Source of the DNA: Streptomyces vietnamensis
GTDB taxonomy: Bacteria > Actinomycetota > Actinomycetes > Streptomycetales > Streptomycetaceae
Assembly: GCF_000830005.1 (NCBI RefSeq)
Contig: NZ_CP010407.1
Location: 6,274,001-6,338,000 of the forward strand
Reading direction: 5' to 3'
DNA: 64,000 nucleotides
Every line of letters begins with the position of its first letter. Within the stretch, counting starts at the first letter, position 1. Shown piece by piece: positions 9,351 to 16,995 of the stretch. The position numbers and the translations under genes are program-made. The notes below the pieces were generated by a model. That model searched no databases, was not told the origin of the DNA, and was given only the letters and a program-made list of their open reading frames with translations.

Positions 9351-9632
9351 TCAGACGGTCTCGGGGAGCTCGTCCAGGCCCTCGGCGACCAGCTTCGCCA
9401 GGCGGTCGAGCGCGGCCTCGGCGCCGTCGGCCTCCGAAGCGAGGACGATCTCCTCGCCGCCCTGCGCGCCCAGGCCGAGCACCGCGAGCATGGAGGCGGC
9501 GTTCACGGGGGTGCCGTCGGACTTGGCGATCGTCACCGGCACGCCGGAAGCCGTGGCGGCACGGACGAAGATGGACGCGGGGCGGGCGTGCAGGCCCTCG
9601 GCCCAGCCGACGTTGACGCGGCGCTCAGCCAT
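9351..9632 (-). CDS. ptsH: phosphocarrier protein HPr of the PTS
   Basis: A 93-residue HPr carrying phosphate from Enzyme I to sugar-specific EIIA components. The active-site histidine is H15 in GLHARPAS. The regulatory region around residues 45-50 reads NAASMLAVLGL and keeps the serine of the HPr fold. The length is normal for actinobacterial HPr. The ATG at 9630-9632 follows GAAGGG. A DasR-type operator lies 26 bp upstream of the start, in line with control of PTS genes by the N-acetylglucosamine regulator DasR. Confidence 0.96.
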   Translation of the reverse strand: MAERRVNVGWAEGLHARPASIFVRAATASGVPVTIAKSDGTPVNAASMLAVLGLGAQGGEEIVLASEADGAEAALDRLAKLVAEGLDELPETV

Positions 9633-9657
9633 GGTGTTGCCCTTCGACTCTCAAGCG

Positions 9658-9673
9658 GGTTGTCTAGACCAGT
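9658..9673 (-). promoter_or_regulatory. DasR-responsive element (dre) upstream of ptsH
   Basis: Read on the minus strand the site is ACTGGTCTAGACAACC, matching the published dre consensus (ACTGGTCTAGACCACT) in all but two or three positions, including the TGGTCTAGAC core. DasR is known to repress ptsH in Streptomyces coelicolor, and the spacing to the start suits a repressor. Confidence 0.85.
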
Positions 9674-9848
9674 CTCTCACGGGTTGCGCGGTGCTCGCGC
9701 CGACCTCCGGCCCGGGAAGGCGCGGAAAAGGCCACCCTTCGACCAGGACCGGACCGTCCGTCGGCCCTCCCAGCTTGCAACACCTCGCATCCCGCACAGG
9801 CACCCCGCGACCGGTGCCGCAGTCGTGTCGCGGTCGTAGGCTGACCCC

Positions 9849-12800
9849 ATGCAGAGCGCGTCGGAGCAGTCGGAAGCGGCGGAACCACCGGCATCACCGG
9901 CGCCGCCGGCACCGCCGGAGCACGCCTATCCCGACCACTGGGAGGCGGACGTGGTGCTCCGCGACGGCGGCACCGCGCGCATCAGGCCCATCACCGCCGA
10001 CGACGCCGACCGGCTCGTCAGCTTCTACGAGCAGGTCTCGGACGAGTCGAAGTACTACCGCTTCTTCGCCCCCTACCCGCGCCTGTCCGCCAAGGACGTC
10101 CACCGCTTCACCCACCACGACTTCGTGGACCGGGTCGGGCTCGCGGCGACCGTCGGCGGCGAGTTCATCGCCACCGTGCGCTACGACCGCATCAACGCCC
10201 AGGGGCTGCCCGCCTCCGCCCCGGCCGACGAGGCCGAGGTCGCCTTCCTCGTCCAGGACGCGCACCAGGGGAGGGGCGTCGCCTCCGCCCTCCTCGAACA
10301 CATCGCGGCGGTCGCGCGCGAGCGGGACATCCGGCGCTTCGCCGCCGAGGTGCTCCCCGCCAACACCAAGATGATCAAGGTCTTCACCGACGCGGGCTAC
10401 ACCCAGAAGCGCAGCTTCGAGGACGGCTCCGTACGGCTCCACCTCGACCTCGAACCGACCGACCGCTCCCTCGCCGTCCAGCGCGCGCGGGAGCAGCGCG
10501 CCGAGGCACGCTCCGTACAGCGGCTCCTCACCCCCGGCTCCGTCGCCGTCGTCGGCGCCGGACGCGCACCGGGCGGCGTCGGCCGGACCGTGCTCCGCAA
10601 CCTCCTCGGGGCCGGCTTCACGGGACGGGTGTACGCGGTGAACGCCGCGCTCACCGGAGAGACCGAGTTCGACGGCGTCCCCGCCCACCCCTCCGTCGGC
10701 GCCATCGGCGAACCGGTGGACCTGGCGATCGTCGCCGTCCCCGCCGAACGGGTGCCCGAGGCCGTCGCGGACTGCGGCGAACACGGGGTGCGCGGCCTCG
10801 TCGTGCTCTCCGCCGGATACGCCGAGAGCGGGGCCGCCGGCCGCGAGCGCCAACGCGAGCTCGTACGGCAGGCCCGCTCGTACGGCATGCGGATCATCGG
10901 CCCCAACGCCTTCGGGATCATCAACACCGCCGACGACGTCAGGCTCAACGCCTCCCTCGCGCCGCAGATGCCGGCCGCCGGGCGGATCGGTCTCTTCACC
11001 CAGTCCGGCGCCATCGGGATCGCCCTCCTCGCCGGGCTGTACCGGCGCGGCGCCGGGCTCTCCTCCTTCATCTCGGCCGGCAACCGCGCCGACGTCTCCG
11101 GCAACGACTTCCTCCAGCACTGGTACGACGACCCCGGCACCGACGTCGTCCTCCTCTACCTGGAGTCGATCGGCAACCCCCGGAAGTTCACCCGGCTCGC
11201 CCGCCGCACCGCCGCCGTCAAGCCCGTCGTGGTCGTCAAGGGCGCCCGGCACAGCGGCAGCGCCCCGCCCGGCCACCGGGTGCCGGTCACCCGCATCCCG
11301 CACGCCACCGTCTCCGCGCTGCTCCGCCAGGCCGGGGTGATCCGCGTCGACACCGTCACCGAACTCGTCGACGCCGGACTGCTCCTCGCCGCCCAGCCGC
11401 TGCCCGCCGGGCCCCGGGTCGCGATCCTCGGCAACTCCGAGTCGCTCGGCCTCCTCACGTACGACGCCTGCCTGACCGAGGGGCTGCGCCCGCTCCGGCC
11501 GCTCGACCTGACGACGGCGGCGGTCCCGGCGGACTTCCGGGACGCGCTGGCGGCGGCGCTCGCGGACGAGACCTCCGACGCGGTCGTCGTCACCGCGATC
11601 CCCTGGGTCGGCGAGGACGGGGCCACCGAGTTCGGCGACGGCGAGGTGCTCGCGGCCGCCCTCCGCGAGGCCGTCGCCTCCGCCCCCGCGCCGACGAAGC
11701 CGGTCGTCGTCGTCCACGTCGAGATGGGCGGCCTCGCGGAGGCCCTCGCGGTGGCGACCAGCACCCGGCCGACGGCGGCGGGGCGCGGGGCCACCACCCC
11801 GGAGAACCGTTCCGGCGCCGTCACTCCGCAGGGAACCCACGCAGACGGGCCCCGCCCCGAGGCCGCCGCCCCCGCCACAGCCGCGGCCACCACTCCCGTA
11901 CAGCAGACCACCACCCCCGTACAGCAGCAGGGCACCAACCCCGTACGACAAGACGCCACTCCCGCACCGCAGGCCGCCACTCCCGCACCGCAGGCCACCA
12001 TCCCCGCCTACCCCGCCGCCGAGCGGGCCGTGCGGGCCCTGGCCGAGGCCGTGCGGTACGGGCAGTGGCGGCGGCAGGCCGCCGAGCCCGGGCGGGTGCC
12101 CGAGTACGAGGACATCGACGAGGCCGGGGCCGCCGCGCTCATCGAAGGGGTCCTCGGCGGCGACGGCGTGGACGCCCGCGGTGTGACCCTCGACACCGAG
12201 GAGACCGGGGCGCTGCTGGCCCGGTACGGGATCACCGTCCGGCCCACCCTCCCCGCGCCCACCCCCGACGCCGCCGTCGCGGCCGCCGGCCGGCTCGGCT
12301 ACCCCGTCGCGCTCAAGACGACCGCGCCCCACCTCCGCCACCGCCCCGACCTCGGGGGCGTCCGCCTCGACCTCGCCACCGAGGAGCAGCTCCGCACGGC
12401 GTACGCCGAGCTGACCGAGGTCCTCGGCAAGCCGGAGGAGCTCCAGCCCGTCGTCCAGGCGATGGTGCCCCGGGGCGTCGACACCGTCGTCCGCTCCGCG
12501 ATCGACCCGGCCGTCGGCGCCGTCCTCTCCTTCGGCCTCTCGGGCGCGGCCTCCGAACTGCTCGGCGACACGGCCCACCGGCTGGTGCCGGCCACCGACC
12601 GGGACGCCGCCGAACTCATCCGCTCCCTGCGCACCGCCCCGCTCCTCTTCGGCTGGCGGGGCTCGGCCCCCGTCGACACCCCGGCCCTGGAGGAGCTCCT
12701 GCTGCGGGTCTCCCGGCTCGTCGACGACCACCCCGAGGTGGTGGCGGTCTCCCTGGAGCCGGTGGTCGTGGCCCCCCGTGGCCTCTCCGTCCTCGGCGCG

Positions 12801-12866
12801 ACCGTCCGCCTGGCTCCGCCGCCGCCCCGCACCGACCTCGGACCGAGGAGCCTGCCACGTTACTGA
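9849..12866 (+). CDS. Pat-type protein: N-terminal GNAT fused to NDP-forming acyl-CoA synthetase-like domain
   Basis: A 1005-residue fusion. Residues about 30-190 are a GNAT acetyltransferase (acetyl-CoA loop around VQDAHQGRGVASALL). Residues about 210-520 hold the CoA-binding and ligase-CoA domains (SVAVVGAGRAPGGVGRTVLRNL, FTQSGAIGIALLAGL). Residues about 760-1000 form an ATP-grasp domain (YPVALKTTAPHLRHRPDLGGV). Streptomyces Pat enzymes with GNAT at the N terminus acetylate proteins such as acetyl-CoA synthetase. The SHTGA loop that carries the catalytic histidine in active synthetases is replaced here by GHRVPVTRIPHATV, so the synthetase part is probably a sensor rather than an enzyme. Residues about 640-720 are a Thr/Pro/Gln repeat linker. 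Confidence 0.88.
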   Translation: MQSASEQSEAAEPPASPAPPAPPEHAYPDHWEADVVLRDGGTARIRPITADDADRLVSFYEQVSDESKYYRFFAPYPRLSAKDVHRFTHHDFVDRVGLAATVGGEFIATVRYDRINAQGLPASAPADEAEVAFLVQDAHQGRGVASALLEHIAAVARERDIRRFAAEVLPANTKMIKVFTDAGYTQKRSFEDGSVRLHLDLEPTDRSLAVQRAREQRAEARSVQRLLTPGSVAVVGAGRAPGGVGRTVLRNLLGAGFTGRVYAVNAALTGETEFDGVPAHPSVGAIGEPVDLAIVAVPAERVPEAVADCGEHGVRGLVVLSAGYAESGAAGRERQRELVRQARSYGMRIIGPNAFGIINTADDVRLNASLAPQMPAAGRIGLFTQSGAIGIALLAGLYRRGAGLSSFISAGNRADVSGNDFLQHWYDDPGTDVVLLYLESIGNPRKFTRLARRTAAVKPVVVVKGARHSGSAPPGHRVPVTRIPHATVSALLRQAGVIRVDTVTELVDAGLLLAAQPLPAGPRVAILGNSESLGLLTYDACLTEGLRPLRPLDLTTAAVPADFRDALAAALADETSDAVVVTAIPWVGEDGATEFGDGEVLAAALREAVASAPAPTKPVVVVHVEMGGLAEALAVATSTRPTAAGRGATTPENRSGAVTPQGTHADGPRPEAAAPATAAATTPVQQTTTPVQQQGTNPVRQDATPAPQAATPAPQATIPAYPAAERAVRALAEAVRYGQWRRQAAEPGRVPEYEDIDEAGAAALIEGVLGGDGVDARGVTLDTEETGALLARYGITVRPTLPAPTPDAAVAAAGRLGYPVALKTTAPHLRHRPDLGGVRLDLATEEQLRTAYAELTEVLGKPEELQPVVQAMVPRGVDTVVRSAIDPAVGAVLSFGLSGAASELLGDTAHRLVPATDRDAAELIRSLRTAPLLFGWRGSAPVDTPALEELLLRVSRLVDDHPEVVAVSLEPVVVAPRGLSVLGATVRLAPPPPRTDLGPRSLPRY
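11872..12010 (+). repeat. low-complexity TTPVQQ / ATPAPQ repeats inside the Pat-type gene
   Basis: Several degenerate 18-24 bp units (ACTCCCGTACAGCAG and ACTCCCGCACCGCAGGCC types) encode a Thr-Pro-Gln-Ala linker between the ligase-CoA and ATP-grasp parts. Two copies of GCCACTCCCGCACCGCAG are identical. This probably varies in length between strains. Confidence 0.8.
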
Positions 12867-12906
12867 CGGGCCTGAGGGGGCCCCTCCGCCCCGTAGGATG
12901 GAGCTC

Positions 12907-13503
12907 ATGGCAAAGAGCGGTACGACGACCCAGGGGCTGCGCGCGGCGATCGAGCGCAGCGGCTACTACCCGGCCCTCGTGGCCGAGGCGGTGGAGGCCG
13001 CCGTCGGTGGCGAGGCCATCACGTCGTACGTGGTCCACCAGGAGACCACCTTCGACGCGAACGAGGTCCGGCGCCACGTCACCGTCCTCGTCCTGACGCC
13101 GCACCGCTTCATCGTCAGCCACACCGACGAGCAGGCCGCCGACACCAGCTCCCCGAGCCCGTACGCCACGACCTCCACCGAGTCCGTGAAGCTCGACCGG
13201 ATCTCGTCGGTCGTCGTCAGCCGCGTGGTCGCCAACCCCGAGTCGTACACGCCGGGCACCCTGCCCCGCGAAGTGGTCCTCACCATCGGCTGGGGTGCCG
13301 TCTCCCGCATCGACCTGGAGCCCGCCGCCTGCGGCGACCCCAACTGCGACGCCGACCACGGCTACACCGGCAACGCCACCGCCGACGACCTCAGCCTGCG
13401 CGTGAGCGACGCCGGGGACGGCCCGGACACCGTCCGGCAGACCCTCGCGTTCGCCCAGGCCCTGTCCGAAGCCATCGCGGCGACCGCCGCACCCACCCGC
13501 TGA
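12907..13503 (+). CDS. DUF5998 family protein
   Basis: A 198-residue soluble protein conserved in actinobacteria and of unknown function. The family signature is evident in TQGLRAAIERSGYYPALVAEAVEAAV at the start and in the central SPYATTSTESVKLDRISSVVVSRVV. A CxxxxCDADH segment (CGDPNCDADHGYTG) could bind metal. The ATG at 12907 (MAKSG) matches the usual family start; a second ATG at 12898 has no better ribosome site. Its TGA overlaps the next ATG (TGATG), so it is cotranslated with the phosphodiesterase-type gene. Confidence 0.85.
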   Translation: MAKSGTTTQGLRAAIERSGYYPALVAEAVEAAVGGEAITSYVVHQETTFDANEVRRHVTVLVLTPHRFIVSHTDEQAADTSSPSPYATTSTESVKLDRISSVVVSRVVANPESYTPGTLPREVVLTIGWGAVSRIDLEPAACGDPNCDADHGYTGNATADDLSLRVSDAGDGPDTVRQTLAFAQALSEAIAATAAPTR

Positions 13504-14711
13504 TGGTGCAGCCGAACACCGCCGTGAGCCACGGCTGGCCCGACGAACCGATTCCGCTCGCCCCGGAGACCGCGCCGGTGCCCGAGTACACCTCCGGCTC
13601 GCTCGGCGACCTGCTGCCGACGCTCGTGGCGGGCCAGGGCGTGCCCGGCTTCGACGCGCGGATCGCGGAGCTGACCCCGGCCGACCGGAACTGCGTCTTC
13701 CTGATCGACGGGCTCGGCTGGGAGCAGATCAAGGCCCACCCGGACGAGGCCCCGTACCTGACCTCGCTCCTCGGCACCTCGCGCGGCGGCACGGGCCGCC
13801 CGGTCACCGCCGGATTCCCCGCCACCACCGCGACCTCGCTCGCCTCCGTCGGCACCGGCCGCCACCCCGGGACGCACGGACTGCCCGGCTACACCGTGCG
13901 CAACCCCGAGACCGGCGAGCTGATGAACCAGCTGCGCTGGAAGCCGTGGACCGCGCCGCACGTCTGGCAGCCGTACCCGACCGTCTTCCAGCTCGCGCAC
14001 GAGGCCGGGATCCACGCCGCCCAGGTGTCCTCCCCGATCTTCGAGCAGACCCCGCTCACCAAGGTCGCGCTCAGTGGCGGAACGTTTCACGGGCGGCTCT
14101 CCGGCGAGGAGCGCATGGACTTCGCCGCCGAGCAGCTCGCCGCCGGCGACCGCTCGCTGGTCTACACGTACTACAGCGAGCTCGACGGCGCCGGTCACCG
14201 CTTCGGCATCGACTCCGACGCCTGGCGCGGCCAGCTGATGTTCGTCGACCGGCTCGTGCAGCGGCTCGCCGAGCAGCTGCCGCCCCGTGCGACCCTGTAC
14301 GTCACGGCCGACCACGGCATGGTCGACATCCCCTTCGACGAGCAGCACCGCATCGACTTCGACGAGGACTGGGAGCTGCGCGCGGGCGTCGCCCTCCTCG
14401 GCGGCGAGGGGCGCGCCCGCCACGTCTACGCCGTGCCCGGCGCCGAGGCGGACGTCCTCACCTGCTGGCGCGAGGTCGTCGGCGAGCAGTTCTGGGTGGC
14501 GAGCCGCGACGAGGCCATCGCCCTCGGCTGGTTCGGCGACGAGGTCGACGAGCGGGTCTACGGCCGGATCGGCGACGTCGTCGCCGCGGCCCACGACGAC
14601 GTGGCGATCACCGCCTCCGTCAACGAGCCGCACGAGTCCGCGATGGTCGGCATGCACGGGTCCATGACCCCTGCGGAGCAGCTCGTCCCGCTGCTCGAAG
14701 TCCGTTCCTGA
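13503..14711 (+). CDS. alkaline phosphatase superfamily protein (nucleotide pyrophosphatase/phosphodiesterase type)
   Basis: A 402-residue type I phosphodiesterase-like enzyme. The metal-binding aspartate lies in VFLIDGLGWE, the nucleophile threonine in GFPATTATSLAS, a further metal ligand in YSELDGAGHRFG, the paired DH in VTADHGMVDIP and the last histidine in GMHGSMTPAEQ, so all six metal positions are in place. No signal peptide is visible, suggesting a cytosolic enzyme. The substrate is unknown. It overlaps DUF5998 by one base, an association I recall as conserved across Streptomyces. Confidence 0.88.
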   Translation: MVQPNTAVSHGWPDEPIPLAPETAPVPEYTSGSLGDLLPTLVAGQGVPGFDARIAELTPADRNCVFLIDGLGWEQIKAHPDEAPYLTSLLGTSRGGTGRPVTAGFPATTATSLASVGTGRHPGTHGLPGYTVRNPETGELMNQLRWKPWTAPHVWQPYPTVFQLAHEAGIHAAQVSSPIFEQTPLTKVALSGGTFHGRLSGEERMDFAAEQLAAGDRSLVYTYYSELDGAGHRFGIDSDAWRGQLMFVDRLVQRLAEQLPPRATLYVTADHGMVDIPFDEQHRIDFDEDWELRAGVALLGGEGRARHVYAVPGAEADVLTCWREVVGEQFWVASRDEAIALGWFGDEVDERVYGRIGDVVAAAHDDVAITASVNEPHESAMVGMHGSMTPAEQLVPLLEVRS

Positions 14712-14753
14712 TCCCCTTCCCCCTCCCACGACCTGAAAGGTCCCCGTCCCGTC

Positions 14754-15404
14754 ATGCCCGAGCTGGTCTTCTTCTCCGGAACCATGGACTGCGGGAAGAG
14801 CACCCTGGCGCTCCAGATCGCCCACAACCGCGACGCGCGGGGGCTTCAGGGCGTGATCTTCACCCGCGACGACCGGGCGGGCGAGGGCAAGCTGTCCTCC
14901 CGGCTCGGCCTGGTGACGGACGCGGTCGAGGCGCCCCGGGACATGGACCTGTACGCGTACCTCGTCACCCAGCTCTCCCAGGGCGGCAAGGCCGACTACG
15001 TCATCGTGGACGAGGCGCAGTTCCTCGCCCCGGAGCAGATAGACCAGCTCGCCCGCATCGTCGACGACCTCAGCCTGGACGTCTTCGCCTTCGGGATCAC
15101 GACGGACTTCCGTACGAAGCTGTTCCCCGGCTCCCAGCGGCTGATCGAACTGGCGGACCGGATCGAACACCTCCAGGTCGAGGCCCTGTGCTGGTGCGGC
15201 GCCCGCGCCACGCACAACGCCCGTACGGTCGGCGGCGAGATGGTCGTCGAGGGCGAACAGGTCGTCGTCGGGGACGTGAACCGCCCGGCCGAGGAGATCG
15301 GCTACGAGGTCCTCTGCCGCCGCCACCACCGTCGCCGCCTGACCTCGTCCTCCGCCCACGCGAGCGCCCTCTCCCCGGACGTCCTTCCCGTCGGCCAGGC
15401 CTGA
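14754..15404 (+). CDS. tdk: thymidine kinase (type II)
   Basis: A 216-residue enzyme phosphorylating thymidine in the pyrimidine salvage pathway. The P-loop is GTMDCGKST (9-17). The DEAQFL motif gives the Walker B/catalytic acidic residues, FGITTDFRTKLFPGS is the lasso-adjacent region, and the zinc site is built from CWCG and the later CRRHH. The last 20 residues after the second zinc knuckle are a variable tail. AAAGG lies 13 bp before the ATG, slightly far. Confidence 0.94.
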   Translation: MPELVFFSGTMDCGKSTLALQIAHNRDARGLQGVIFTRDDRAGEGKLSSRLGLVTDAVEAPRDMDLYAYLVTQLSQGGKADYVIVDEAQFLAPEQIDQLARIVDDLSLDVFAFGITTDFRTKLFPGSQRLIELADRIEHLQVEALCWCGARATHNARTVGGEMVVEGEQVVVGDVNRPAEEIGYEVLCRRHHRRRLTSSSAHASALSPDVLPVGQA

Positions 15405-15412
15405 CGGTACGC

Positions 15413-15431
15413 ATCCCGGACCCGCCGGGAT
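15413..15431. terminator. short inverted repeat between convergent tdk and tetR
   Basis: ATCCCGG / CCGGGAT with a 5-base loop lies in the 50-bp gap between two convergent genes. The stem is short and has no U-run, so termination is only inferred. Confidence 0.45.
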
Positions 15432-15454
15432 CGGTTCGCGCCCGACGGCGGGCC

Positions 15455-16129
15455 TCAGGCCGGCGGCCGGAGGGCGCGGGTCAGGTCGTCGAGGGCGGCG
15501 GTGTCCAGGGGGGCCGTTCCCGTCAGGGTGCCGACCAGTGCCTGGGCGAGGACGGTCGCGGAGCCGATGCGGGTGTCCTCGCGCTCGTCGCCGGTGACCT
15601 TTCCGATGACGGCGTCACGCACCGCGTACGAGATGGCGGGGTCCCCGAACAGTTCGGGAAAGGACAGCGCCATCATGCACACGCCCACGTTGGCGGAGAG
15701 GATCGACTGGCCGGCCAGTTCCGGGGCCATGCGCAGGCGTCCGGCGTCGCGGCAGCGTTCCACGGCCTTCAGGAGGATCGCCTGGGCCTCCTTGATGGCC
15801 TGCGGCTTGGCGTCGCCCGTCGGCGTGAACATCAGGCGGTAGAGGTACGGGTTGCGCAGCGCGAACGTGACGTGGCTGTCCCAGGCCGTGCACAGGTCCG
15901 CCACCGGGTCCTCGGTGAGCGGGTTCCGCCGCTTCTCGGTGAGGAAGCGCTCGAAGCCGATGTCGGCCACCGCCGTGAGCAGCCCCTGCTTGTCGCCGAA
16001 CTGGCGGTAGATCTCCGGCATGCCGACCTTCGCCCGGTCGCAGATCGCCCGGGTCGAGATGGCCAGCGCGTCCTTGGTGGCGAGCAGTTCCTCGGTGGCT
16101 TCCAGGATGCGCTCTCGTGCCGTCGACAT
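15455..16129 (-). CDS. TetR family transcriptional regulator
   Basis: A 224-residue regulator with the N-terminal helix-turn-helix around ISTRAICDRAKVGMPEIYRQFGDKQGLL, where the recognition helix is GMPEIYRQF. The C-terminal domain is variable and ligand-binding. The start is read at ATG 16129 (MSTARE); a GTG at 16138 also fits and places GTGAGAG inside the gene. It is divergent from the isochorismatase-like gene across a 109-bp spacer with inverted repeats, the classic layout of a repressor controlling itself and its neighbour. Confidence 0.92.
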   Translation of the reverse strand: MSTARERILEATEELLATKDALAISTRAICDRAKVGMPEIYRQFGDKQGLLTAVADIGFERFLTEKRRNPLTEDPVADLCTAWDSHVTFALRNPYLYRLMFTPTGDAKPQAIKEAQAILLKAVERCRDAGRLRMAPELAGQSILSANVGVCMMALSFPELFGDPAISYAVRDAVIGKVTGDEREDTRIGSATVLAQALVGTLTGTAPLDTAALDDLTRALRPPA

Positions 16130-16146
16130 GGCTCTCACGATAACAG

Positions 16147-16200
16147 CGCTAACACGAGGGACCTGGGGCTTGATAGCGATGTTAACGATGTGTGTTAGCG
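16147..16200. promoter_or_regulatory. candidate TetR operator, inverted repeat CGCTAACAC / GTGTTAGCG
   Basis: CGCTAACAC at 16147-16155 is exactly mirrored by GTGTTAGCG at 16192-16200, with further TAAC/GTTA half-sites between and after (GATGTTAACGATG, GTTCATAACG). This sits in the divergent promoter region of the TetR and isochorismatase-like genes. Confidence 0.6.
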
Positions 16201-16238
16201 TTCATAACGTCAATCTCGTCCGACCGAGAGGAACCGCC

Positions 16239-16841
16239 ATGACCGCCTCCACCACCCTTCGCGATGTGATCGGCCTGCCCCAGGAGCTGCCGCGACTCGG
16301 CGAGTCCGTGCTGATCATGGTCGACTTCCAGAACACCTACCGCACCGGCGTCATGCGGCTCGACGGGGCCGAGGAGGCCGTGGCCGCCGGCGCCCGGCTG
16401 CTCGCCGCCGCCCGTGCCGCCGGTGCCCCGGTCGTCCACGTCGTCAACGACGGCGGCGAGGGCACCCCGTACGACATCCGGGCCGAGATCGGCTCCATCA
16501 GCGACGAAGTCGCCCCGATCGAGGGCGAGAAGGTCGTCGTCAAGCAGTTCCCCAACGCCTTCCACGCCACCGACCTGGAGGAGACCCTCAAGGAACTCGG
16601 CGCCGGCGGCGACCTGGTCATCGCCGGCTTCATGACGCACATGTGCGTCCTCTTCACCGCCCAGGGCGCCTTCAACCTCGGCTACCGCCCCACCGTGGTC
16701 GCCGAGGCCACCGCGACCCGCCCCCTGGAGGCGCCGGACGGCACCGTGCAGTCCTCGGACGCGCTCCGGGCCGCGAGCCTCACGACCGTTCGTGATCTCT
16801 TCGGGACCGTGGCGCGCACGGTCGACGAGCTCGTCGGCTGA
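16239..16841 (+). CDS. isochorismatase-like cysteine hydrolase
   Basis: A 200-residue cysteine hydrolase with the catalytic aspartate in LIMVDFQNTY, a lysine in VVVKQFPNAFHAT, and the nucleophile cysteine in GFMTHMCVLFTAQGAFNLGYRPTVV, the complete Asp-Lys-Cys triad. Relatives hydrolyse isochorismate, nicotinamide or N-carbamoyl substrates; the substrate here is undetermined. The ATG at 16239 follows GAGAGGA. It is probably repressed by the divergent TetR gene. Confidence 0.88.
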   Translation: MTASTTLRDVIGLPQELPRLGESVLIMVDFQNTYRTGVMRLDGAEEAVAAGARLLAAARAAGAPVVHVVNDGGEGTPYDIRAEIGSISDEVAPIEGEKVVVKQFPNAFHATDLEETLKELGAGGDLVIAGFMTHMCVLFTAQGAFNLGYRPTVVAEATATRPLEAPDGTVQSSDALRAASLTTVRDLFGTVARTVDELVG

Positions 16842-16865
16842 CGCCTCCGGGGCGTGTGGCACCCG

Positions 16866-16884
16866 GAGTTCACCCGGGGTGTAC
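16866..16884 (+). promoter_or_regulatory. GTTCACCC-type motif upstream of yfhO (PHO-box-like)
   Basis: GAGTTCACCCGGGGTGTAC lies 112 bp before yfhO. A near-identical 19-mer recurs at 19714-19732 upstream of the glycosyltransferase gene. GTTCACCCGG resembles the repeat unit of the Streptomyces PhoP box, although a tandem 11-bp array is not present. Confidence 0.45.
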
Positions 16885-16995
16885 CTGAAGAGCGCCTGCT
16901 GATCGGTTGCGGGTCGCCCGCCTCGGCGGTAATGGCGGTCGGCCCGCGACGACCCCTCCGGGCGTCCGAAGTGCCGTGCGCCCCCTGGAGGATGT

